From NCBI GenBank assembly GCA_947090365.1, contig CAMUNT010000002.1, positions 11,763-75,762 on the forward strand: a stretch of DNA of 64,000 nt, written 5' to 3'. Positions 35,562 through 43,536 of the stretch are shown here, one piece after another. The notes beneath the pieces are model-generated. The model had not been told where the DNA came from. It made no database searches and was given only the letters and a program-made list of their open reading frames with translations. The number at the start of each line of letters is the position of its first letter. The first letter of the stretch is position 1. This DNA is from an uncultured Clostridia bacterium. Its GTDB lineage: Bacteria > Bacillota > Clostridia > Christensenellales > Borkfalkiaceae. Position numbers and translations under genes: made by a program.

Positions 35562-36682
35562 TTCAATTCCCTGTATCTTTTGATTACTTCGTCCATGCTG
35601 TCACCGCCCAAACGGTATGCCACCGCCTGAGCAAGAGCAAAAGCCGTTACGCTTTCCAGTACGATTTCACAGGCACAGATTGCACAGACGTCACTGCGTT
35701 CGGGGGCAGAAACCGTCCCGCGCTTTGTAATATAGTCTACTGTTTTCAAGCCCTTCATAACGGTTGGAATAGGCTTCATAGAAACCCGCAGCACTATCTC
35801 TTCGCCGTTGGACATTCCGCCCTCGATACCTCCGGCATTGTTAGTTTTACGGTAGAATTCGCCGTTGAAGAAAATTTCATCGTGAACCTTACTGCCGGGT
35901 AAATCGGCCGAACCGAAACCAGCACCGACCTCAACGCCCTTAATCGCCTGTACGCTCATAAGCGCAGAACACAGAAGCGCATCAAGCTTGGTTGAATACT
36001 GCATACAGCTACCGAACCCGCTTTTAAGCCCCTTAACGCGAATTTCTATAACCCCACCTGCCGTATCGCCGTCTGCTTTCAGACTATCTATAAGTGCAAT
36101 TGCCTTACTCTCGACCTCTTTGTCAAGCATAAACAAGGGATTTTGCTTTGAAATTTCAAGCTGTTCGAAATTGTATTCGTGCGTATCTTTAATACCGCAA
36201 ACACTTTTTGCGTATCCCGAAATTTCCACCCCAAGCTTTTTAAGATACTGTCTTGCAACCGTTCCCGCTATTACCCGAACGGCAGTTTCGCGCGCACTGG
36301 CGCGTTCCAAAATATTGCGCGCATCGGTCTGTCCGAACTTTTTAAGTCCCGTTAAATCGGCGTGCCCGGGGCGCACTGCGGTCAGTTGTTTCCGCATTTC
36401 GTCACAGCCCTCGGGCGCCATAATTTCCCGCCAGTTGGCGTAGTCGTTGTTATTGACAGAAAACGCCATAGGACTGCCCAAGGTTTTTCGGTTTCTGACA
36501 CCGCTTAAAATCTCTACCTTGTCCTTTTCGATTTTCTGCCTGTCACCTCTGCCGTAACCGCCTTGCCGAAGCGCAAGGTATCTGTCGATTTCTTCTATAT
36601 TTAATTCAAGGTTTGCAGGCAAGCCTTCGATTATACCTAACAGCGCTTTGCCATGCGATTCCCCCGCAGTAGTAAGTTTCAT
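35558..36682 (-). CDS. aroC: Chorismate synthase
   Basis: Makes chorismate from EPSP using reduced FMN. The 374-residue protein starts MKLTTAGESHGKALLGIIEGLPA, the family signature 1, and contains VRPGHADLTGLKKFGQTDARNILERASARETA (near 105-136) and the C-terminal MKPIPTVMKGLKTVD region. Its start is eight bases after the upstream ComEC-like gene. No aroA (EPSP synthase) or DAHP synthase is in the window, so the pathway is completed elsewhere. Confidence 0.97.
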   Translation of the reverse strand: MKLTTAGESHGKALLGIIEGLPANLELNIEEIDRYLALRQGGYGRGDRQKIEKDKVEILSGVRNRKTLGSPMAFSVNNNDYANWREIMAPEGCDEMRKQLTAVRPGHADLTGLKKFGQTDARNILERASARETAVRVIAGTVARQYLKKLGVEISGYAKSVCGIKDTHEYNFEQLEISKQNPLFMLDKEVESKAIALIDSLKADGDTAGGVIEIRVKGLKSGFGSCMQYSTKLDALLCSALMSVQAIKGVEVGAGFGSADLPGSKVHDEIFFNGEFYRKTNNAGGIEGGMSNGEEIVLRVSMKPIPTVMKGLKTVDYITKRGTVSAPERSDVCAICACEIVLESVTAFALAQAVAYRLGGDSMDEVIKRYRELK

Positions 36683-36690
36683 AATTTACC

Positions 36691-37701
36691 TCATTTGATT
36701 GTATAACCGGAAGCCGTTACTTCAATCGTAATATTCCCCATCTCGTCAGTCCTGTACAAGCTGTTGTCGCCGATACTGTTTATAACGTCGGACAATACCG
36801 GCACCGACGGACTTCCGCCACCGTTTTCCCCGACGGAAACCACAGCCATTTCAGGTCTTACCAAGTCATAAAATTCCGGACAAGCCGATACTTCACTGCC
36901 ATGATTTGCAAGCTGAACTACTTTACACTTTTCAAGGGGTATAAAATAATCCCCTGTATCAGTAGCCATTTCATATGATTGTACCAGAAAGCTCAGAATT
37001 TTCGTTTCGACGTCGCTTGTAAACAGAAACGCCGTATCCGCATATTCAAGCCAGATAACCGCAGAACTGTTATTTCTGTTTGACTTCGACGGGTTCGCAT
37101 TCAACTGCGCGTATTCTCCGCCATCGTTTTCAATCACCGACGGAGAAATAAAAGTAAAAAAGTAATCGTTTTCAGTAAAGCCGGCATTGTATTCGCTGAA
37201 AATTATTTCCGCATCGCTTATTTCCGTTTGAGTAACGAAATCCCGAAAACCGTCGGTTATATATTTATTTTTGCAGTACGGCATATAAACCTTATTTACT
37301 TTCTTATACTTTAAAACTTCCGTAAGCCCGCCACAATGCTCATTATTAACAGACGAACAAACAAGATAGTCAACAGTGTCTATTGCTCGCTTGTTTAACT
37401 GTTTTATGACTTTTGAATTGTTCGAATAGCTTCCGTCACCCGCATCGATTAACATATTTTTACCGTCCGGAAGTTCAACGATTATGCAGTCGCCGTAACT
37501 CACGTCGACGAAGGTCACGCGCATAATACCCTTATTTGCCCTGTCACCAGCGACGCAATAGCTTGCAAGATATTTTACCGGAATGAAAATATTCGTAATA
37601 ATTAATGCGATAGTAAACAAAGTAACTATGCATGCCGATATTATTGCCCACAGCTTAGCTTTTGAAAGCTTTTTCTCTTTTTTCTTTTGTTTTTTTATCA
37701 C
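36691..37701 (-). CDS. ComEC/Rec2-like metallo-beta-lactamase-fold protein with a degenerate metal motif
   Basis: A membrane-anchored protein of 336 residues from a GTG at 37701 (leaderless), with a Lys-rich cytoplasmic start, one membrane segment (about 14-45) and an extracellular beta-lactamase fold like the C-terminal domain of ComEC. The strands VTFVDVSYGDCIIVELPDGKNMLIDAGDG are typical. However the zinc signature HxHxDH reads SSVNNEH (about 116-122), so only the last His of the motif remains; LANHGSE near 260 is kept. Catalysis by the usual two-metal mechanism is doubtful. It heads the shikimate operon. An in-frame TTG six bases upstream at 37707 is an alternative start. Confidence 0.75.
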   Translation of the reverse strand: MIKKQKKKEKKLSKAKLWAIISACIVTLFTIALIITNIFIPVKYLASYCVAGDRANKGIMRVTFVDVSYGDCIIVELPDGKNMLIDAGDGSYSNNSKVIKQLNKRAIDTVDYLVCSSVNNEHCGGLTEVLKYKKVNKVYMPYCKNKYITDGFRDFVTQTEISDAEIIFSEYNAGFTENDYFFTFISPSVIENDGGEYAQLNANPSKSNRNNSSAVIWLEYADTAFLFTSDVETKILSFLVQSYEMATDTGDYFIPLEKCKVVQLANHGSEVSACPEFYDLVRPEMAVVSVGENGGGSPSVPVLSDVINSIGDNSLYRTDEMGNITIEVTASGYTIK

Positions 37702-37707
37702 AAACAA

Positions 37708-37736
37708 ATTTTACCATAACGCATAAAAAAATACAA
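37708..37736 (-). promoter_or_regulatory. Promoter of the ComEC-like/shikimate operon, predicted leaderless
   Basis: Minus strand: -35 TTGTAT (37731-37736), 17-base spacer, extended -10 TGG-TAAAAT (hexamer 37708-37713). The GTG start codon at 37699-37701 lies six bases after the -10 hexamer, and no ribosome site is present. Confidence 0.7.
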
Positions 37737-37744
37737 GGTATTGC

Positions 37745-37773
37745 TTGACAAAGTTTAAAATATACTTTATAAT
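37745..37773 (+). promoter_or_regulatory. tRNA-Leu promoter, perfect consensus
   Basis: TTGACA (37745-37750), 17-base spacer, TATAAT (37768-37773); start about 37780, six bases before the mature tRNA 5' end. Confidence 0.85.
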
Positions 37774-37785
37774 TTTTTTAGTTTT

Positions 37786-37868
37786 GCGGACGTGGCGAAA
37801 TTGGCAGACGCGCAGGTTTCAGGTTCCTGTGGGCAACCATGGGGGTTCAAGTCCCTTCGTCCGCACCA
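37786..37868 (+). tRNA. tRNA-Leu(CAG)
   Basis: A class II tRNA of 83 bases including the encoded CCA. Acceptor arms GCGGACG (37786-37792) and CGTCCGC (37858-37864); anticodon CAG in the loop TTTCAGG, reading CUG; a long variable arm; and the T loop GTTCAAGTC. CCA (37866-37868) is genome-encoded. Confidence 0.97.
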
Positions 37869-37911
37869 TAATACAGGGGTAACCGGTAAGTTACCCCTGT
37901 ATTATTTCTTT
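37868..37911 (+). terminator. tRNA-Leu terminator
   Basis: Perfect 16-pair stem (37868-37883 with 37890-37905, ATAATACAGGGGTAAC type arms) followed by TTCTTT. The stem starts at the last A of the CCA tail. Confidence 0.92.
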
Positions 37912-38016
37912 GGTCGGCGATAATGAACTTGCGGGAATACAACCCGTATTTATTCGGCGCTGATCTGCGGGCTCTACCGCATACTTGACAGCAACCGGGG
38001 CAGACAATGTATAATG
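37912..38016. other. Short intergenic region beyond tRNA-Leu
   Basis: About 105 bases without an ORF. It holds a promoter-like TTGACA (about 37983) and TATAAT (about 38010) separated by 19 bases on the plus strand, pointing into the 3' end of the minus-strand membrane gene; the spacing is poor and it may be chance. No repeat of the tRNA-Leu 3' end was seen. Confidence 0.4.
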
Positions 38017-38700
38017 TCATAGATGTTCCTTTTTTAATTTAACCGACTGAAATAATGATTTTAAGGATATCAAAACAAGTAAAGTCCATATTGCGAACGA
38101 ACTTACAGCGCATAAAATAAACATATCTTTGTCCATACCTCCGCCGAATGTTATAATTAACGTATATTGTAAAGATAAAACTGAAACGAGTGCATCAACA
38201 AAATTAACGGTGCGCAATATTGTTAGGCTTAAATGAAGCACATTCCTCGTTTTGATAATATTTCTTGTTGATATAACAATTTTGTATGTCGTATATGCCG
38301 CAACTGTAATCGCGGGAATAGTTGAATAATTAACCGTTTTCTTTTGTAATACCATTAACGAAATCGGAGCAATTAAAGCAAAATCGATTATAAATAGAAA
38401 TATGCTTTGAATTAAAAATAACTTTGTACGTTTGTTTTCTTTTTGTTCGTCGGCTAATTTTTCTTTGTGAAATTTTCGTTCCGAAAAAATAACATACGCT
38501 CTTATGCTTAATAGTAATGCATAATATACGGCTATTCCGATATTCCATACTGCCTCATACGCAATACAGAGAAAAACATTATACGCCGTAAATAACACTG
38601 TAATAAAAAAAGAAAGAGCCGAAGAGATAAACGTACGAAAAACATAATCGTTTTTTATTCGTTTTAATAATTTAATTACGGCTCTTTCTTTGATTTTCAT
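38017..38700 (-). CDS. Hypothetical membrane protein
   Basis: A 227-residue protein with about six hydrophobic segments (near 20-42, 48-70, 95-118, 125-145, 160-180, 190-215), basic at both ends, in an AT-rich stretch. No motif recognised. It follows the 178-residue membrane protein by 15 bases, probably in one transcript, with a weak AAGGCG ribosome site. Confidence 0.65.
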   Translation of the reverse strand: MKIKERAVIKLLKRIKNDYVFRTFISSALSFFITVLFTAYNVFLCIAYEAVWNIGIAVYYALLLSIRAYVIFSERKFHKEKLADEQKENKRTKLFLIQSIFLFIIDFALIAPISLMVLQKKTVNYSTIPAITVAAYTTYKIVISTRNIIKTRNVLHLSLTILRTVNFVDALVSVLSLQYTLIITFGGGMDKDMFILCAVSSFAIWTLLVLISLKSLFQSVKLKKEHL

Positions 38701-38715
38701 TTATAATTATCGCCT

Positions 38716-39252
38716 TTATATGATTTCCGCTTTCAATAAATCGTTGCCTTTTTCAAGCAGATTTGCTAATTTTTCTTCATTGTCATCTATAATAGGCAAC
38801 AATGTTTTCGTCTTTTTTGCAACGAGTTTTTTATAAATAAGATAATTTATTCCGCAAAGCGCAATACCAAAAACTCCGAGTATGATACCGCCTGCAAATG
38901 CGGGAATATTGTTTTGTATCAACATTGTAAGACACATTCCTCCGCCTAAAATAAGCGTGGCAATGCAACCGAATATATAGGCAAATACGCTTGCGCCCGC
39001 TGTTTTTGTACGGTGTAATCCGTTGATTGTTTCAAACGTATCTTCCGCTTGCCGTTCGAGTTTTGTAAGTTCAAGCTTATGTTTTTGTTTTCTGTCGCGT
39101 TTAAGAGAGAGCGTTACCCCGTCTATTGCAGTAGGCGTTGTCGAAGTAACTTCCCAACCGAAAGCTTCATACATATCGATTGCTTTTGTTTGGTCTTTTG
39201 CTTTTACCGTTTTTGTTTTATACTCATATGAAATAAAGTCTTTTTCTTGCAT
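38716..39252 (-). CDS. Hypothetical protein with N-terminal alpha/beta domain and two membrane helices
   Basis: A 178-residue protein. Residues 1-55 form a small mixed domain (KTVKAKDQTKAIDMYEAFGWEVTSTTP and a basic strand), 60-85 are helical, two membrane helices lie near 92-112 and 117-138, and the tail is charged. The ribosome site GGAGG is nine bases upstream. First gene of a two-gene unit divergent from the TetR regulator, its likely controller. Family not identified. Confidence 0.65.
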   Translation of the reverse strand: MQEKDFISYEYKTKTVKAKDQTKAIDMYEAFGWEVTSTTPTAIDGVTLSLKRDRKQKHKLELTKLERQAEDTFETINGLHRTKTAGASVFAYIFGCIATLILGGGMCLTMLIQNNIPAFAGGIILGVFGIALCGINYLIYKKLVAKKTKTLLPIIDDNEEKLANLLEKGNDLLKAEII

Positions 39253-39439
39253 TTTGATATGCCTCCGTATAATTTATTTATCCTCGTCAAAGTCTATCGC
39301 CGCGCGTTCCGATTGACTTTTCCTTGAGACAAGTGTATTATGTACTATAAGCGGAAATAAATCAACCGCTTGAAAGCGCAATAAGACACTATGAAAGAAA
39401 GTGTCGGCGCAAATGAGACAAAAAGGAGTTTTTTGTATC
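39253..39439. promoter_or_regulatory. Divergent control region of the TetR islet
   Basis: Minus strand promoter TTGATT (39360-39365), 17-base spacer, CATAAT (39337-39342) for the membrane genes. Plus strand TTGAGA (39324-39329), 16-base spacer, TATAAG (39346-39351) for the TetR gene; the two -10 regions overlap. An inverted repeat GACACT...AGTGTC (39385-39405, 9-base centre) lies in the TetR leader, and an imperfect palindrome AGTGTATTATGTACT covers both -10 regions; either may be the operator. Confidence 0.55.
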
Positions 39440-39958
39440 GTGGAATACGCACCCGAAGAGTACACCAGACACTATATTGTGCAAGCACTTTTTAAGTTGA
39501 TGAGCGAATACCGCTATGACAAAATAAGTGTAACGGACATTGCGGAAAAAGCAGGTGTCGGCAGAGCGACTTTTTATCGCTACTTTAAGAGTAAAGAAGA
39601 TGTGATACTTTTCTATTTTGAACACAATACAAAACAATTTGTTTTCGGGCAACATTATTTGCCACGTTGCAAAGAAGATTATGTAAAAGTAGTAACTAAC
39701 GTTTTAACCCTTTTCAAAAAAAACAAAGAACCTTTCAAATTATTAAGAAAGGCACGTTTAGAGTATATTTATCTTGATTATCTGAATAAAAATTTTATTG
39801 AAACTTTTGAAAACGAACATCCCAATAAAAATCAATATGCTCCGTATCTTTATGCGGGTATGCTATTCAATGTTTCTATGGCGTGGCTTGATAATGACTG
39901 TAAGCAAGAAATACCGACTATTGCCGAAATGATTGTAAGTTCAATCTATGTTAATTAA
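39440..39958 (+). CDS. TetR/AcrR-family transcriptional regulator
   Basis: A 172-residue repressor, starting at a GTG (39440) with AAAAGGAG 11 bases upstream; the frame continues 13 codons upstream without a ribosome site. The N-terminal helix-turn-helix is typical: ISVTDIAEKAGVGRATFYRYFKSKEDVILFYF. The C-terminal effector domain (about 65-172) is too variable to predict a ligand. Divergent from the two membrane protein genes, so it probably represses them and itself. Confidence 0.9.
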   Translation: MEYAPEEYTRHYIVQALFKLMSEYRYDKISVTDIAEKAGVGRATFYRYFKSKEDVILFYFEHNTKQFVFGQHYLPRCKEDYVKVVTNVLTLFKKNKEPFKLLRKARLEYIYLDYLNKNFIETFENEHPNKNQYAPYLYAGMLFNVSMAWLDNDCKQEIPTIAEMIVSSIYVN

Positions 39959-40179
39959 TTGTTTTGTATTTGCTTGTGCTTACCGTCCGGGGACGGAATA
40001 CACCGAAAGCTAAAAGTCTGTATAACTGTTTTGCTTAACAAATCAAAACGATTTAGGCGTTACAGCATCGAATAATGATGTTACGGTTGGATATGATTAG
40101 ATTTCAATAATTATAGAAGAGGAACTTCTTCACGAAGTTCCTCTTTTAAATAAACCAAATTGCCGTTGATATTTTAAGC
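39959..40179. other. Intergenic region between TetR gene and rpiB
   Basis: 220 bases with no ORF. It holds a short hairpin CCGTCC-GG-GGACGG at 39983-39996 and, at 40117-40145, a perfect 12-pair terminator stem, AAGAGGAACTTC with GAAGTTCCTCTT, followed by TTTT on the plus strand. The latter serves both convergent units, the rpiB operon in particular. Nothing else seen. Confidence 0.6.
40117..40149. terminator. Bidirectional terminator at the end of the rpiB operon
   Basis: Stem 40117-40128 with 40134-40145, loop TTCAC-type of five bases, T run after the plus-strand arm. Confidence 0.85.
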
Positions 40180-40629
40180 TTATTTGCCGTATTTTTTTTC
40201 AACGGCGGTAATTTTATCGACACGCCGCTGATGTCTGCCACCTTCGAATTCGGTTTTCAGGAAAATATCGACTATTTCCAAAGCGTAACCTGCCCCTACC
40301 ACCTTTTCACCCATAGCCAAAATGTTTGCATCGTTATGACGACGGGTAAACTCAGCGCAGTACGAATCGTGACAGTGCGCGCACCTTACCCCGGGAACCT
40401 TGTTTGCGACCATCGATACGCCTATACCCGTTGAGCAGATTATTATCCCCTTCTCGCATTTACCGCAAGCTATCGCTTCGGCCGCGGGAAGAGCGAAATC
40501 GGGATAGTCGCAGCTTTCGAAGCTGTCCGTTCCGAAATCGGTTACCTCGTGGCCGTTAGCCGTTAAATATTTTTTGATTTCGTTTTTTAAGTTAAGTCCG
40601 CCGTGATCGGCGGCAATAGCTATTTTCAT
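40180..40629 (-). CDS. rpiB: Ribose-5-phosphate isomerase B
   Basis: Interconverts ribulose 5-phosphate and ribose 5-phosphate (or a related sugar phosphate). The 149-residue protein begins MKIAIAADHGGLNLKNEIK and contains CDYPDFALPAAEAI and ICSTGIGVSMVANKVPGVRCAHCHDSYCAEFTRRHNDANILAMG, the family signature with active-site Cys and His. Overlaps the phosphatase gene by one base; the ywlC-ywlE-ywlF-like order (tsaC-PTP-rpiB) matches Bacillus. Confidence 0.96.
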   Translation of the reverse strand: MKIAIAADHGGLNLKNEIKKYLTANGHEVTDFGTDSFESCDYPDFALPAAEAIACGKCEKGIIICSTGIGVSMVANKVPGVRCAHCHDSYCAEFTRRHNDANILAMGEKVVGAGYALEIVDIFLKTEFEGGRHQRRVDKITAVEKKYGK

Positions 40630-41081
40630 TATTCCTCGTCCTTATAATTTTTTATATAATTTTCGATTATATCGTCGCAGGCAGAAGCAAGTGCGTCGCG
40701 CGTTGCCCTGTAAGCCGTAATATCCATTCCGTAAGGGTCGGGAATATCATAACCGCAGACGTCCCTTATACAGGTAATGTTACCGCAGGCTTCAAGCATC
40801 TGCTTTTGCGCAACCGTCATACACACTACAAGCGTATTTGCCGATATGATTTTTTGTGTCAGCTGTTTAGGTGAAAAATTATCAACGTTAATACCGACTT
40901 CCGATAAAGCCGTTTTACTGTTCGGGCTTATCGTTCCGCCGACTTCCGCGTTAATACCGCAGGACGAAACGCTCCACCATTTAATTTTGTTTTTCTTGAT
41001 TTTGTCGCGCAGAATGGCTTCCGCCATAGGACTCCGGCAGGTGTTGCCTGTGCACACGAACAATATTTTTTTTCTTTTCAT
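40629..41081 (-). CDS. Low-molecular-weight protein tyrosine/arginine phosphatase
   Basis: A 150-residue LMW-PTP with the P-loop FVCTGNTCRSPMAEAI (8-23; nucleophilic Cys10) and the general-acid region DIPDPYG (near 121-127). In Bacillus the orthologous position is YwlE, an arginine phosphatase acting on McsB targets; the Thr after CTGN in the P-loop (CTGNTCRS) is the residue that favours phosphoarginine. It overlaps tsaC by four bases. Confidence 0.92.
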   Translation of the reverse strand: MKRKKILFVCTGNTCRSPMAEAILRDKIKKNKIKWWSVSSCGINAEVGGTISPNSKTALSEVGINVDNFSPKQLTQKIISANTLVVCMTVAQKQMLEACGNITCIRDVCGYDIPDPYGMDITAYRATRDALASACDDIIENYIKNYKDEE

Positions 41082-42073
41082 TTACTTCTACACGCCTTTT
41101 CAAGTCTGTTCATAACGCCGACCATAATTCCGTCCTGCTTTTCGGGAGAAATTGCAATAATCAGCTGTGCGATACGTTCCCCCTTGCGGAGTTCGGCATA
41201 TAAATTTGACGCAATCTCAGCCTCTCCGTCACCGAGATTCAATATATTTTCAACGCCGATTTTTTTTGCAGTAACAGCGTCGCACATTACGTAAGTTTTA
41301 ACGCCTTTTGCTGTTTGTTTTTTGTACTCATCAACCGCTTTATCTATTTCCCCGTACGAAAAAAGCATAGTTTTACAGTTGGGAGAATAGTGCTTGTACT
41401 TCATTCCGGGGGAGCGTGCCGTTTCGCCGTCTATCATTTTATATACGCTACATACTCCGACGGTGCCTTCTATCATTTCGCGCGTTATAAGTCCGCTCCG
41501 AAGTATCGTCGGCTCGTCGCCCGTACAGTCTAAAACGGTGCTTTCAATTCCGCCTTCGGACTTTCCGCCGTCTAATATGAGTTCGATTTTTCCGTTCAGA
41601 TCTGCGAATACGTGCCCTGCGCTTACCGGACTTACGTGCTTGGAAACGTTAGCCGACGGCGCCGCTATAGGTAAATTCAAATACTTTAAAAACTTTTGCG
41701 CACCCACGTGTGACGGTACTCTTATAGCAAGGGTATCGAGCCCGCAGGAAACCGCCTTAGATACCTTGTTTTCACTTTTAAATACCAAAGTCAGCGGACC
41801 GGGTAAAAATTTTTGCATAAGTATTTCAGCGTATTCAGGAACGAACGACACGAGTGAAAGAATGTCGTAATCCTTATGGACGTGAACGATTAACGGATTG
41901 TCGGCTGGCCTGCCCTTAATTGCAAAAATATTTTTTACAGCCTTATCATCGAAAGCGTTTGCCCCTAAACCGTAAACCGTTTCAGTAGGGAACGCAACGG
42001 CCCCGCCTTTTAAAATTATATCCCTTGAAAGCTTTAAAGCCTCTTCGCTAACGGATAATATCTTCGTCTGCAT
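41078..42073 (-). CDS. tsaC: L-threonylcarbamoyladenylate synthase (Sua5/YwlC/TsaC)
   Basis: First enzyme of N6-threonylcarbamoyladenosine tRNA modification, using threonine, bicarbonate and ATP. The 331-residue protein has the YrdC domain (AFPTETVYGLGANAFDDKAVKNIFAIKGRPADNPLIVHVH near 27-66) and the C-terminal Sua5 domain reached through the linker with RSPGMKYKHYSP near 213-224. Length fits the long Sua5 type. It follows dnaB by two bases. Confidence 0.96.
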   Translation of the reverse strand: MQTKILSVSEEALKLSRDIILKGGAVAFPTETVYGLGANAFDDKAVKNIFAIKGRPADNPLIVHVHKDYDILSLVSFVPEYAEILMQKFLPGPLTLVFKSENKVSKAVSCGLDTLAIRVPSHVGAQKFLKYLNLPIAAPSANVSKHVSPVSAGHVFADLNGKIELILDGGKSEGGIESTVLDCTGDEPTILRSGLITREMIEGTVGVCSVYKMIDGETARSPGMKYKHYSPNCKTMLFSYGEIDKAVDEYKKQTAKGVKTYVMCDAVTAKKIGVENILNLGDGEAEIASNLYAELRKGERIAQLIIAISPEKQDGIMVGVMNRLEKACRSK

Positions 42074-42075
42074 TG

Positions 42076-43530
42076 TTAAAACGGTGCCGCCTCGTCGGGA
42101 TCGGGTACTGGAAAAGGAATATCGGGCGCTTGTCCGCCCGCATTTTCGGGAGGCGGGACGTAGCCCTGTTCGGGATCGGGATTGACGAATTTGGTAAGTT
42201 CGCCCTTGAAACGCAGAGGTATTCTGTCAAGTCCGCCGTTTCTGTGTTTTGCCACTATTAAATCGGCCATACCCTTTTTGATGTTTTTCTTTACGAGCTC
42301 CTCTTCGGGAACGTTTACGTCCGGACGGCTTATGAACATTACAATGTCCGCATCCTGCTCTATCGCGCCCGACTCACGAAGGACTGAAAGCTGAGGCTCG
42401 CCCGACTGAATACGGCGCAGCTGCGAAAGTGCTATAACGGGAACGTCAAGCTCTTTTGCCATAATTTTAAGCTCGCGGGTAATGAGCGCGACTTCCTGAG
42501 TTCTGTTCTGATCGGCACTCTCTCTTCCGCACGACATAAGCTGAATATAGTCTATCATTACGAGGTCAAGTCTGCCGTTGTTTCTTGCCTTAATTCTACG
42601 GCATTTCGAAAGTATCTCATTCGGGGTCACGCGCGAAGAATCGTCTATATTTATTCTGCTCTTTTTAAGAGCATCGCTCGCCTTGACGATTTTACGCCAG
42701 TCGTTCGGGGTCAGATTTCCCGAAAGGGCGTCCTTCATACTTACGCCGGCAAAACTACACAGAAGTCTTTGAATAATCTGAATTTCGGGCATTTCCAACG
42801 AAAATACGGCGCAGACCGCATCGCATCTTAAAGCCGCGTTTTCGACGATATTCATTGCAAGCGAGGTTTTACCCATACCGGGGCGGGCGGCAAGTACGAT
42901 AAGGTCGGATCTCTGCAATCCGTTGGTAAGCTTGTCAAGTCTTGTAAATCCCGTACTGAGTCCGCGGAAAGCGTCTTTATCCTTTGATAATTTTTCAAAT
43001 CTGTCGAGTACGGCATCGACCCCCGTACCCTCGCGTATGTCCTTTACAGACGAAGTATCGTTTACGCGTGAAATATCGTATATCAGCGCTTCTGCGTTCT
43101 GAATGCTTTTAAGCGAATCGTCGCTCGATTTTGCGAATTCCGCTATTTCACCCGCGGCGCGGATTAAATTGCGGTTTATGCTGTCGCGCTTTACGATTTC
43201 GAGATAATATCTGTAATTTGCCGACGACGGCGTAATCTGCACAAGCTCGGTAACGTAAGAAATGCCCCCTGCTTTTTCGAGGTTTCCGTCGCTTTCAAGC
43301 CTGTCGCAAAGCGTGATTATGTCTACGGGCTTTCGCTCAGCGTAAACAATTTTCATTGCGGAAATTATGAAACGGTGCGATTCATGATAAAAATCGCCAT
43401 CTTCAAGCTGTTCTAAAATATCCGAAAGTATTTCGTTATCTATCAGCATACAGCTGATCAATGCCTGCTCCGCTTCAAGATTATTCGGCATCGCATTATT
43501 TTTTGCCGTCGTATTATTAGTTTTTGCCAT
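42076..43530 (-). CDS. dnaB: Replicative DNA helicase DnaB (DnaC in Bacillus naming)
   Basis: The hexameric fork helicase, 484 residues. The N-terminal DnaG-interacting domain (AEQALISCMLIDNEIL near 19-34), the RecA-like motor with Walker A AARPGMGKTSLA (near 209-220), Walker B MIDYIQLM (near 315) and the C-terminal LAKHRNG motif are present. The tail is Pro/Asp-rich. Six bases after pepF; the ribosome site is weak. Confidence 0.97.
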   Translation of the reverse strand: MAKTNNTTAKNNAMPNNLEAEQALISCMLIDNEILSDILEQLEDGDFYHESHRFIISAMKIVYAERKPVDIITLCDRLESDGNLEKAGGISYVTELVQITPSSANYRYYLEIVKRDSINRNLIRAAGEIAEFAKSSDDSLKSIQNAEALIYDISRVNDTSSVKDIREGTGVDAVLDRFEKLSKDKDAFRGLSTGFTRLDKLTNGLQRSDLIVLAARPGMGKTSLAMNIVENAALRCDAVCAVFSLEMPEIQIIQRLLCSFAGVSMKDALSGNLTPNDWRKIVKASDALKKSRINIDDSSRVTPNEILSKCRRIKARNNGRLDLVMIDYIQLMSCGRESADQNRTQEVALITRELKIMAKELDVPVIALSQLRRIQSGEPQLSVLRESGAIEQDADIVMFISRPDVNVPEEELVKKNIKKGMADLIVAKHRNGGLDRIPLRFKGELTKFVNPDPEQGYVPPPENAGGQAPDIPFPVPDPDEAAPF

Positions 43531-43536
43531 AGTAAA

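Noticed and set aside
37983..38016. Plus-strand promoter-like TTGACA and TATAAT near 38000
   Set aside because: The 19-base spacing is poor and no gene follows in that direction; noted only as part of the intergenic description.
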